Below are positions 1-6,018 of a DNA stretch of 42,591 bases, one piece after another. Origin of the DNA: JAKFDI01 sp044508835 (GTDB lineage: Bacteria > Pseudomonadota > Gammaproteobacteria > Burkholderiales > Burkholderiaceae_C); contig JBIQHD010000037.1 of assembly GCA_044508835.1 (NCBI GenBank), positions 1 to 42,591 on the forward strand. The letters run 5' to 3'. Position numbers and translations under genes: made by a program. Positions within the stretch are counted from its first letter, which is position 1. Each line of letters opens with the position of its first letter. Below the pieces are notes generated by a model, which had not been told where the DNA came from, ran no database searches, and was given only the letters and a program-made list of their open reading frames with translations.

Positions 1-329
1 AGATCAACATCGCCACCGGCGAGCGCGAGGCCTTCATCGCCCGCTCCGAGGGCGAGCGCCAGGCCGAGATCAACAACGCCCAGGGCGAGGCCGCGGCCAT
101 CGTCGCGGTGGCCGACGCCACGGCCGACGCCATCCGCAAGGTGGCCGAGGCCATCCGTGCGCCGGGCGGCGAGCAGGCGGTGCAGCTGAAGGTGGCCGAG
201 AAGGCCGTCGAGGCCTTCGCCCAGCTCGCGCAGAAGAACAACACCATGATCGTGCCGGCCAACATGAGCGAGGTCTCGGCGCTCATCGGCACGGCCATGA
301 CGCTGATGAAGGGCAAGACGCCGGCGTGA
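1..329 (+). CDS. SPFH/band-7 (stomatin/prohibitin-like) protein, C-terminal fragment
   Basis: The frame is open from the left edge of the window, so the start lies outside it; about 108 residues are visible. The first part is rich in E, A, R and Q (EGERQAEINNAQGEAAAI). This matches the long helical, coiled-coil segment after the band-7 domain of slipin/paraslipin proteins. It is followed by the usual short hydrophobic tail (NNTMIVPANMSEVSALIGTA). SPFH proteins are membrane-anchored and oligomerise into ring or cage assemblies that organise membrane microdomains or quality-control proteases. The paraslipin/QmcA type is the most likely, but the band-7 domain itself cannot be seen. The gene ends 42 bases before the tRNA-Ser gene. 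Confidence 0.8.
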   Translation, partial: INIATGEREAFIARSEGERQAEINNAQGEAAAIVAVADATADAIRKVAEAIRAPGGEQAVQLKVAEKAVEAFAQLAQKNNTMIVPANMSEVSALIGTAMTLMKGKTPA

Positions 330-354
330 CGGCCGCGCCGGCGCAGCGGCAGGC

Positions 355-360
355 TAGAAT
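355..360 (+). promoter_or_regulatory. Candidate -10 element of the tRNA-Ser promoter
   Basis: The hexamer TAGAAT lies 11 bases before the mature 5' end of tRNA-Ser, a plausible distance for a tRNA promoter with a short leader. No good -35 hexamer is seen 16-18 bases upstream. The call rests on the -10 and its position only. Confidence 0.35.
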
Positions 361-371
361 CGCCGGCTTCC

Positions 372-462
<91 letters not shown>

Positions 463-477
463 GACAGCTAGGAAATA

Positions 478-500
478 CGGGCCTTTGCGGCCCGTTTTTT
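478..500 (+). terminator. Rho-independent terminator after tRNA-Ser
   Basis: CGGGCC (478-483) and GGCCCG (489-494) form a 6-bp GC stem with a 5-base loop, followed immediately by six T residues (495-500). It lies 15 bases after the tRNA CCA end and should stop the tRNA transcript. Confidence 0.85.
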
Positions 501-791
501 CGTCTCACCCACCATCCCACCCCTCAAGTGTTTGCAATTGGGTGAAACTTGCTGAGACGGCGAATGAGGCAAGCAGTGCAGTACGTTTCGGCCTTCGAAC
601 CCTTGGCAGACGGCATCCTGCAGTTCACCGATATGCCGGCCGACGGAGGCAGCGCCACCGGCGCGGATCACGAGAGCGCCAGGCTCGCCGGCAAATCCAC
701 TTAGGACGCTTTGGCGCGGCAGATGCACATGGCACTGTGGCCAGGCGGTCGCTCTGCGGTATCTCCTCGATGCTGCAAGCGGCCGATGCCA

Positions 792-1172
792 GACATCGGC
801 AGGCGCGGACCCTTGCAGCACTGGGTGCACGTACACGCCGGCCGTGTTCTGCGTGCGCAGCTCGACCGCCACCCTTGGTGCTACTCCACGCTCAGGCCGG
901 TCTTGACGACGATGAACGGCTCGCACATCCAGTCCTGCGACACCGCGGTGAGCAGCCGGCCGCTGCCGTTCGTAGCCCAGCGCCGGATCTCGGCGGCGTA
1001 CTCCGTCACGTCGTGGCGGTACAGGCCGTGCGTGCTGATCTCGGTGAAGGCCCCGGAATCCATGATCCAGTCGCCGCATCGGCGCCTTGCGCGCGCAAGC
1101 GATTCACCGAGACGAAGGCAGCATCGAATGACGAGCGTCGCTCGGCTGGTGCAGGCCGGTGAAGAACCTCAC
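792..1172 (-). pseudogene. Queuine tRNA-ribosyltransferase-like protein (TGT superfamily), broken by frameshifts and a nonsense codon
   Basis: The pieces follow one another in order in different frames of the minus strand. A GTG start at 1172 opens RFFTGLHQPSDARH. A one-base loss then leads to FDAAFVSVNRLR (about 1091-1128). A further shift leads to DWIMDSGAFTEISTHG, which continues to TGLSVE (881 upward). An in-frame TAG at 878-880 stands where the family usually has another E before HQ. A last shift leads to AGVYVHPVLQGSAPAD (792-842). From memory, these blocks match phage- and integrative-element-borne queuine tRNA-ribosyltransferase-like proteins, which are distant relatives of DpdA. The DSGAF block corresponds to the DSGG(F/Y)Q active-site motif of TGT, where the Asp is catalytic. 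In an intact relative the protein would modify nucleic acid with a 7-deazapurine or act on a related substrate. Here it cannot be functional. The remainder of the C-terminus, toward about 600, is not recognisable. Confidence 0.75.
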
Positions 1173-1255
1173 GCTGCCACCTTGCCGTCGGACCAGGCCA
1201 CAGGTGCGGAGCGGTTCGCGGCTACGATGGCATCAGGGGCACCGAAGGGAAAAGA

Positions 1256-1912
1256 ATGAACGTGCAGCAGACAGGTGTGGCGCCGGCGAAGACGCCGCAC
1301 GCGCCACCCGTGGACACCGGCGTGTGGATCGGGGTGTTCGTCGCAGCGATGGTCGGCATCTTCTGGCTGGCCTTCACCACGCTGGTCGGCTGGTCCTGGC
1401 TGAAGGCCGACAACGCTGCAGCGTGGCTCCAGGCTGTCGGTTCGGTGGCTGGTATAGGGCTCGCCGTCGCGGTTCCGGCGTGGCAACACCGGAAGATGGT
1501 TCAGCGCGAAGCAGAACGCCAAAGGCACGAATGCCGCCGCTTGCTGGAGATCACGCTGGAACTCATGCGGAACGCTCTGGACGTAATCCAGATGGCGTGC
1601 AAACCCCATCCGGACATCACTCCTGAAGACGTGCCGAACTACCAAGCTGAGATCGTTCGAGCGGCGCGAGGACTGATCGGCGAGTTGGGCGGTGTTCCTC
1701 TTCAAGCCTTCCCGAGTGCACGCTCTGCCAGCGCTGTGATGGCCATGCGATCGAACCTCGGGTCGCTCACAAAGGTGATGTCCGGACCTCCGAATCAGGC
1801 CGTACCGGGACTGCCCGTGCTTTGGTTCAACCCGCAGGGGATGGCGATGCTCCTTCATACTGCGAAGGAACATTGCGCCATTCTGGAAAGCGAGCTCGGC
1901 CTGTACTTGTGA
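1256..1912 (+). CDS. Hypothetical membrane protein with two transmembrane segments
   Basis: 218 residues; I do not recognise the family. The ATG is preceded at normal spacing by a good ribosome-binding site (GAAGGGA). A Pro/Ala-rich cytoplasmic start is followed by a first hydrophobic helix at about residues 22-46 and a second at about 57-78 (WLQAVGSVAGIGLAVAVPAW). Next comes a basic, Arg/Glu-rich helical stretch (about 80-110) and a soluble domain to the C-terminus. This two-helix plus soluble tail layout is common among small phage- and island-borne membrane proteins of unknown role. It stands alone, with no plus-strand partner nearby. Codon use is less GC-biased at third positions than in the housekeeping genes, consistent with acquired DNA. 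No catalytic motif is visible. Confidence 0.7.
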   Translation: MNVQQTGVAPAKTPHAPPVDTGVWIGVFVAAMVGIFWLAFTTLVGWSWLKADNAAAWLQAVGSVAGIGLAVAVPAWQHRKMVQREAERQRHECRRLLEITLELMRNALDVIQMACKPHPDITPEDVPNYQAEIVRAARGLIGELGGVPLQAFPSARSASAVMAMRSNLGSLTKVMSGPPNQAVPGLPVLWFNPQGMAMLLHTAKEHCAILESELGLYL

Positions 1913-1965
1913 TCCTGCACGCCCACGATGGGCGAACAGGTGGAAGTGGCGGATGTCGACGGTGG

Positions 1966-2124
1966 TCAGCATGCCGCCTCCCGCTCCCAGACCGCGGCCT
2001 CGACGAGCTCGGGCTCCACGCCGAGCGCCTGCGCTGCGGCATGCACTGCCTCGTCGTGCGTGGCCGCGCCCAGGTCGAACGCGCGGCGGTAGGCCTCGAC
2101 GAGCTTCTCGCGCTCGACGATCAC
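1966..2124 (-). CDS. Small hypothetical phage-like protein
   Basis: 52 residues from a GTG start, with GGAG seven bases upstream. The translation is helical and acidic (MIVEREKLVEAYRRAFDLG), continues through THDEAVHAAAQALGV, and ends in EAAC. It has the character of the small helical proteins of unknown function found in phage early regions. The same frame stays open about 30 codons further upstream (with a CNCRW segment), so a longer protein with an undetected start is possible. A run of five A at about 2176-2180 could mark a frameshift joining it to an upstream open stretch in another frame (ERFEPRKARRAGGK). I cannot decide between the short gene and a broken longer one. Confidence 0.45.
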   Translation of the reverse strand: MIVEREKLVEAYRRAFDLGAATHDEAVHAAAQALGVEPELVEAAVWEREAAC

Positions 2125-2397
2125 GAGGCGGCTCCAGCGGCAGTTGCACCCGCGACGAGCGTCGCCTTTGTCTTTTTCCGCCCGCGCGCCGTGCTTTCCG
2201 GGGCTCGAAGCGCTCGATGGTCACGGACTGCGGCGACGGTGGCTTGCCATCGCCTATTCCCCCGGCAGTCTTGGTGTCAGGGAACGGCCACGGGCCGCCG
2301 TCGGCCAGGCCTTCGCCCTCGCCCGCCGCTCGCCGTGGCATTCCCGATTGCGCGTTGTGGCTTCTGGCCCTACGGTCTCGGTCAGAAGGTCAGGACC

Positions 2398-2616
2398 ATG
2401 AACAACATCCAGCGCCTGATGGCGCTACTGGCGATCGCGCTTGCGCCGCTCGCTGTGTCAGGGGAAGGTGTTCCAGCGGCGTGCGGGGCTGGACCGCTCG
2501 AACACGGCGGTGGCCTGAACAAGTGCGGGTGCCACTTCAACCGCAAGACGGGCGAGTGCCACTGCCACCAGGCGCGGGCCTGCGGCTGCTCATGCCAGCC
2601 GGCAAGCTGCGGATAG
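2398..2616 (+). CDS. Small secreted Cys/His-rich protein, YHYH/Excalibur-like
   Basis: 72 residues. The N-terminus NNIQRLMALLAIALAPLAVSG is a plausible signal peptide. The mature part contains HGGGLNKCGCHFNRKTGEC followed by HCH, then a Cys-rich tail (CGCSCQPASCG). From family knowledge, the GCHxNRKTGxxHCH pattern recurs in small bacterial envelope proteins related to YHYH/Excalibur-type metal-binding modules. Metal binding in the periplasm or outside the cell is an inference from the Cys and His content. The start was chosen because it gives an uninterrupted signal peptide. No strong ribosome-binding site is seen (AGGACC lies close to the ATG). It sits alone on the plus strand within the island. 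Confidence 0.6.
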   Translation: MNNIQRLMALLAIALAPLAVSGEGVPAACGAGPLEHGGGLNKCGCHFNRKTGECHCHQARACGCSCQPASCG

Positions 2617-2663
2617 CGGAAATGAGAAAGCCGACCAGAGGCGGCTGGTGGCGGAGGGCCGGT

Positions 2664-3062
2664 CTACCGAGACGCGTCTGGCGAGGGCGGGGGGACGACC
2701 TGTAGTTGGCCCGAGGCCTGGGCGTGACCCTGCGCCGGCACCACAATGATTGTCGGTTGTGTCGCTACCGGCGCCTTGGGCACGGCGTTGTTCAGCACGA
2801 AGGTCATGACCGTCACGGCGCCAACGGCGAGCACCAGCGCCGTACCCACGATCCACTTGACCTGGCCGTTCACCGCCTCGTGCACGTCGGCCTTCGTCGC
2901 CATGTGCTCGCGCATGAACTCCAGCGTCGCGTCGATGCGAACGACGGCCTTTTCGACTTCTGACAGGCGTGCTTCCACCTTGTCATCATCCCTGCCGCCG
3001 TCGCCGCCGTCAAAACCAGCCCCAATCGTCATGTTGACACCGGGCATATTGATCACCGGCAT
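2664..3062 (-). CDS. Phage-like small membrane protein with coiled coil (holin/XhlA-like layout)
   Basis: 132 residues from ATG at 3062; a GTG three bases earlier is an alternative start. The ATG overlaps the stop of the preceding minus-strand gene by one base (TGATG), and AGGG lies seven bases upstream, so translation is probably coupled. A Gly/Asp-rich start is followed by a helical coiled-coil segment (about 30-65: EARLSEVEKAVVRIDATLEF) and a single transmembrane helix (about 70-92: VKWIVGTALVLAVGAVTVMT). A Pro/Ala/Gln-rich tail ends the protein. Coiled coil plus one membrane helix is the layout of phage lysis accessory proteins such as XhlA. That role is an inference from layout and island context, not from a recognised sequence match. 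Confidence 0.65.
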   Translation of the reverse strand: MPVINMPGVNMTIGAGFDGGDGGRDDDKVEARLSEVEKAVVRIDATLEFMREHMATKADVHEAVNGQVKWIVGTALVLAVGAVTVMTFVLNNAVPKAPVATQPTIIVVPAQGHAQASGQLQVVPPPSPDASR

Positions 3063-3277
3063 CACTCGACCCTTTCGTCAACGAGTTCAACGTAGGAGCA
3101 GGCGGGGCAGCGCCACACACGGAGCGCCAATCCATGGCCTGCCATCGCGAACGATGGCACCGGTCCTCCAGGGGAGAGCGTCTTGTTGACGCCGACCAGC
3201 GCGTACCACTGTGGCAACTCCTCAAGCGCCCCGTGGCCGTAGCGGCAGTCTCTGGGCCACTTTTCAGGCTCTGTCAT
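3062..3277 (-). CDS. Small hypothetical protein with possible zinc-binding Cys/His pairs
   Basis: 71 residues; not recognised. The start ATG is preceded by GAGGA about nine bases upstream. Cys11-x3-His15 (CRYGH) and Cys57-x2-Cys60 (CPAC) could form a small zinc site, with a hydrophobic core between them (PSFAMAGHGLALRVW). The stop codon overlaps the start of the membrane protein gene that follows, so the two form a coupled pair. The short length, coupling and island position suggest a phage-derived operon. No function can be assigned from the sequence. Confidence 0.6.
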   Translation of the reverse strand: MTEPEKWPRDCRYGHGALEELPQWYALVGVNKTLSPGGPVPSFAMAGHGLALRVWRCPACSYVELVDERVE

Positions 3278-3354
3278 TCACTTGTCCTCGTTCCTCGTTC
3301 GCCGTAGTGCGCGCCTCATTGTCTCCACCACTCCCGCAGCTCGGCTCGCACGGC

Positions 3355-3798
3355 TCAGTTGCCACGGCCTTGGCCGAGGCGCTGGCATTCCGTCCACGTC
3401 CCGAGGTCCGGGTGAAATTCGGGCTTGAGGATGGCGACCACCATCAGGACGTCGGGTGTGCCTTGCGGCGGCGCATCCGGCGAAAGCGTGACCGCGCACA
3501 AGTCCGTGATCCGCGCCGTGGCGCCGAGCAGATCCTCCTTGTCGGGGAACGCAGCGATCAGCGGACGTGGCCCCTCTGGCGTGGCAACTCGAACGCGAGC
3601 CACGGGCCCGAAGTCGCCAGCACGCTCGACATCGTCGATGACCGCGGGGCAGACCAGCCCCGGACGCAGTCGCGGCGCAATGGTGCACGCGAAGGCGAGA
3701 GCCTCCTCCGGTCCTTTGAAGCACAGCGCCAGCGAGGCTTGCGCCGTCGACATCGATGGCGGCCATGCGCCGAACAGCTTCTTGAGTGGACCCAACAT
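3355..3798 (-). CDS. Hypothetical protein of the accessory island
   Basis: 147 residues; I do not recognise the family. The ATG at 3798 is supported by AGGAG eight bases upstream; an in-frame start at 3843 lacks such a site. There is no signal peptide or membrane segment. The protein looks like a compact soluble alpha/beta domain with alternating hydrophobic strands (SLALCFKGPEEALAFACTI, then ARVRVATPEGPRPLIAAF and PDVLMVVAILKPEF). It is the first of three minus-strand genes that run toward 2664, with a 77-base gap before the next. Codon choice is close to that of real genes. Alternative frames over the same stretch are Arg-rich and are shadows. Confidence 0.6.
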   Translation of the reverse strand: MLGPLKKLFGAWPPSMSTAQASLALCFKGPEEALAFACTIAPRLRPGLVCPAVIDDVERAGDFGPVARVRVATPEGPRPLIAAFPDKEDLLGATARITDLCAVTLSPDAPPQGTPDVLMVVAILKPEFHPDLGTWTECQRLGQGRGN

Positions 3799-3861
3799 CC
3801 GCAGGCTCCTACGGCGTTGTGCTCGCGGCGCCAACGCAACCACGGCCCGGCCTTCGCTGCA

Positions 3862-4293
3862 TCATTGAATGGTCAGGTCGTAGACACGGCCGTCGTTGCG
3901 TTGGCAGGAGCCTGTTCCAGTCTCTGACATCGAGCTGTAGTCGAAGACGCACCGAATGAACTTCCCCGCCGGATTGCGCAGGTGCATCATCCCGTTGCCG
4001 CGCGCGTCCATGGTTAGCCCGGTGAGCGTGCCGGTGGCCGTCGCTCGTCCCGAAGACGCGAGCATGGTCCCGATGGCGTACGACCCGCCGCTCGTGTAGA
4101 TCCATTCGCCGGTGTAGGTCTCGCTCTCGATGACGACCGTGGCCTCGCCCGATGATCCGGCGGTAGTTCCGGTGCTGCCGCGGTACATCTGGCCATCCTG
4201 CCGGTCGATGAACGTCAGCTTCGCGGCGCAGCCCGAAAGGAGAAACGCGGCCAGAAGGCCGCAAGAAACAGCTTTGGCGGAAACGCGAATCAT
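3862..4293 (-). CDS. Hypothetical lipoprotein
   Basis: 143 residues. A basic start and hydrophobic helix (SCGLLAAFLLSGCAA) end in a canonical lipobox, LSGC, with the lipidated cysteine at residue 22. Residue +2 after the cysteine is Ala, which in Gram-negative bacteria favours sorting to the outer membrane. The mature part is rich in Thr, Ser and Gly, with repeated short beta-strand-like motifs (YTGEWIY, GRATATGTLTGLT, GKFIRCVFDYSSM). These resemble small beta-barrel or MORN-like modules, but no named family is certain. GGGAG lies nine bases before the ATG. It is followed by the minus-strand small-gene run, although a 63-base gap separates them. Confidence 0.7.
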   Translation of the reverse strand: MIRVSAKAVSCGLLAAFLLSGCAAKLTFIDRQDGQMYRGSTGTTAGSSGEATVVIESETYTGEWIYTSGGSYAIGTMLASSGRATATGTLTGLTMDARGNGMMHLRNPAGKFIRCVFDYSSMSETGTGSCQRNDGRVYDLTIQ

Positions 4294-4448
4294 GGGTGTG
4301 GCTCCCTCAGATGTTGTTGCCGTGCGCGCGCTCGGCAGTGCCCATCCAATGCTGCCACCATGCTTCGGGCCAAGACGAGGTTCCGTCGGCGCTCGCTGGC
4401 GATGTTCGTGACGTACGCCCGACGCGAAGGGGCTGGTGCCGCTCGCCC

Positions 4449-5888
4449 TTACCTCATGTCCGGCGCCTGCTGACGTTCAGCCTGCATTGCCCGCAGCACC
4501 CATTGCTCCCGATTGGAGAGTTCACGCGGGCTGCCGACCGTGCGCACGAACCGCGTGAACTGCTTGCTCTGCGCGAAGCGCTTCGCTGCTGCGCCGCGCT
4601 CCGCCGGCGTCGCCGCGCGCGCCATGCGGATGAAGTCGGGAGACGCGAACAGCTTATCCGCCGCCTCGAAGGCGCTGGGCTTGCGGCCGCCGCGAAGCGT
4701 GCTCGCAACCGCTGCAGCGATACCCGCGCCCGGCACGCCGGCGGTGGAACTGACGGCCTCCGCGGCCACGCCGCCAGCGGACTTCGCCGCGGTCTCGTAC
4801 ACCTTCGCCATGAGGGAGTCGGCGGATTCGAGCTGCCGCTCGATCGCCTTCATCCCTTCGGTGAGGCGCCCGGTCGTGATGCGCTCGCGCGTCGCCTTGG
4901 AGATGCCGTTCGACACGGTGTAGAGGTCACGCAGGCCCTGGCGTGCCGCCGGCGGCAGGTTCGCCATCAACGCGATGAACGCCTGCTGATTCTTCTGCAG
5001 GCCCTCGTACCACCGCGCGTAGCTGCCGAAGCTGATCGACCCGTTGCGCGCGTTCTTGCCGAACGCCGTGGCCAGGCCTGACGCGACCACCTCTTGCCGC
5101 ATGCTCTCCGGCGTCAGCTTGATCAGCTTCACGAACCTCGCCACGTCGCCCTTCGCCAGCTCGGCGACGCCCTTCGAGAGATCGCCCACGATCGAGTTCG
5201 CCAGCTCCTTGCCGAACAGCGACTCCATGTCCTTCTGCATGCCCTTGTAGGTGCCGGCGGTCTTCTGTGCGAGGTCCCACGTCTCGCCGACGCCGAAGCG
5301 CGCCGCCGCGGCCTGCTGGTCCTCACGCAGGGCACCTTGCACCAGGTCGAGCAGGCGATCGTCGGCGTCCTTGAAGGCGCCGGCGCGCTTGAACTGCGCG
5401 GCGGTCAGGTCGCGCCGCACGTCATCGAGCAGCGCGTAGGTCGGCTGGCGTTGCCCGACCACCTTGCCGGCCGCGTCCTTGATCGGCTTCGGCGACAGCT
5501 TCAGCAGGATCTGCTTCTCCATCGCCGACAGGTACTGCCGGCCGCCCAGGTCGCCCGCGCGCTGCTCGATCAGCGCCAGCACCTTCTCTGCCGGGACTTC
5601 CGAGCGCGCCGGCACCGCGGCCCGCACCTTGTCGTAGAGCTTGTCCGCTTCGCCCTTGAGTCGCGCCTGCGCCGCGCTCAGGTGCGCTCGGCAACTGCTG
5701 CATTGCCAATAGGCGCGGCCTTGGCGTTCAAACTGACTGTGCTCGGCCCCCTCGCACGACGGGCAGCGAAAGCCGTAGGGCCATCGGGCCTCCTGCAGCG
5801 CCTGGCGGCATTGCTGCTGCGTCCCGAAGCGCCCCTGGAACTCGCGCAGCGACATCCCTGGCTGGAACTGGACTCGGTTCATCGGCAT
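4449..5888 (-). CDS. Chimeric ORF: IS1595-type transposase zinc ribbon fused to a phage-like virion/ejection protein C-terminus
   Basis: 479 residues from ATG at 5888, chosen because AGGAGG lies five bases upstream; a GTG at 5894 is also in frame. Residues 1-69 are the N-terminus of an IS1595/ISXO2-family transposase: it opens MPMNRVQFQPGMSLREF and has a zinc ribbon with Cys42-x2-Cys45 and Cys63-x2-Cys66. The DDE catalytic domain is absent. From about residue 71 the protein changes to a long, mainly helical Ala/Lys/Glu-rich sequence. It includes GSYARWYEGLQKNQQAF and a Gly/Ala-rich hydrophobic part near residues 370-400 (AGIAAAVASTLRGGRK). Long helical tails of this sort are typical of podovirus internal virion or DNA-ejection proteins. 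The frame stays open across the junction, so a hybrid protein could be made. Whether it is expressed is unknown. Confidence 0.65.
   Translation of the reverse strand: MPMNRVQFQPGMSLREFQGRFGTQQQCRQALQEARWPYGFRCPSCEGAEHSQFERQGRAYWQCSSCRAHLSAAQARLKGEADKLYDKVRAAVPARSEVPAEKVLALIEQRAGDLGGRQYLSAMEKQILLKLSPKPIKDAAGKVVGQRQPTYALLDDVRRDLTAAQFKRAGAFKDADDRLLDLVQGALREDQQAAAARFGVGETWDLAQKTAGTYKGMQKDMESLFGKELANSIVGDLSKGVAELAKGDVARFVKLIKLTPESMRQEVVASGLATAFGKNARNGSISFGSYARWYEGLQKNQQAFIALMANLPPAARQGLRDLYTVSNGISKATRERITTGRLTEGMKAIERQLESADSLMAKVYETAAKSAGGVAAEAVSSTAGVPGAGIAAAVASTLRGGRKPSAFEAADKLFASPDFIRMARAATPAERGAAAKRFAQSKQFTRFVRTVGSPRELSNREQWVLRAMQAERQQAPDMR
5678..5888 (-). mobile_element. IS1595-family insertion sequence, 5' remnant
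   Basis: Only the transposase N-terminal zinc-ribbon coding part survives. Homology to the transposase ends at about 5678, where the phage-like sequence begins. Terminal inverted repeats could not be assigned. A perfect 7-base inverted repeat (GCTCACG/CGTGAGC, about 5930-5944) lies upstream and may belong to the element's end, but this is not established. Confidence 0.6.
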
Positions 5889-5974
5889 AGACACCTCCTG
5901 GGCTATGCCGCCATCCTCGCTACTGACACGCTCACGGCGTGAGCCGGCCGAGCTTGGTTCCTAATCAGGAAAAA

Positions 5975-6000
5975 CAAAGGGCGCCCGAAGGCGCCCTTTG
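5975..6000 (-). terminator. Rho-independent terminator of the branched-chain amino acid binding protein gene
   Basis: A perfect 11-bp stem (CAAAGGGCGCC at 5975-5985 with GGCGCCCTTTG at 5990-6000) closes a four-base loop. On the minus strand it is followed by GTTTTTCC. It lies 19 bases after the stop codon of the gene at 6019-7149 and marks the right border of the accessory segment. Confidence 0.88.
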
Positions 6001-6018
6001 CGGAAGCGGTGGGCCGTC

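Larger units (their letters stand above)
501..5974. mobile_element. Degraded accessory island or prophage remnant downstream of tRNA-Ser
   Basis: This 5.5-kb segment lies between the tRNA-Ser terminator and the terminator of the branched-chain amino acid binding protein gene. Its contents differ from the rest of the window: a broken TGT-like gene, small unrecognised phage-like proteins, a lipoprotein, and an IS1595/phage chimeric ORF. Several genes are spaced loosely, whereas the housekeeping genes outside are packed tightly. No integrase gene is visible, and no copy of the tRNA 3' end is seen at the distal border. The boundaries are therefore set by neighbouring genes rather than by attachment sites. 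The segment from 501 to about 790 holds no convincing gene. Confidence 0.55.

Noticed and set aside
564..704. A 46-codon plus-strand frame with plausible composition (FEPLADGILQFTDMPADGG)
   Set aside because: It overlaps the presumed far end of the broken TGT-like gene on the other strand, has no clear ribosome-binding site and no recognised relative. It may be another remnant but cannot be supported.
1169..2341. 390-codon minus-strand frame across the island
   Set aside because: Most of it lies antisense to the membrane protein gene at 1256-1912. Only the first part has protein-like composition and is discussed as a possible frameshifted gene.
5900..5974. Search for a repeat of the tRNA-Ser 3' end as an attR site at the distal island border
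   Set aside because: No match to the tRNA T-arm and acceptor sequence was seen here, so no attachment site is claimed.
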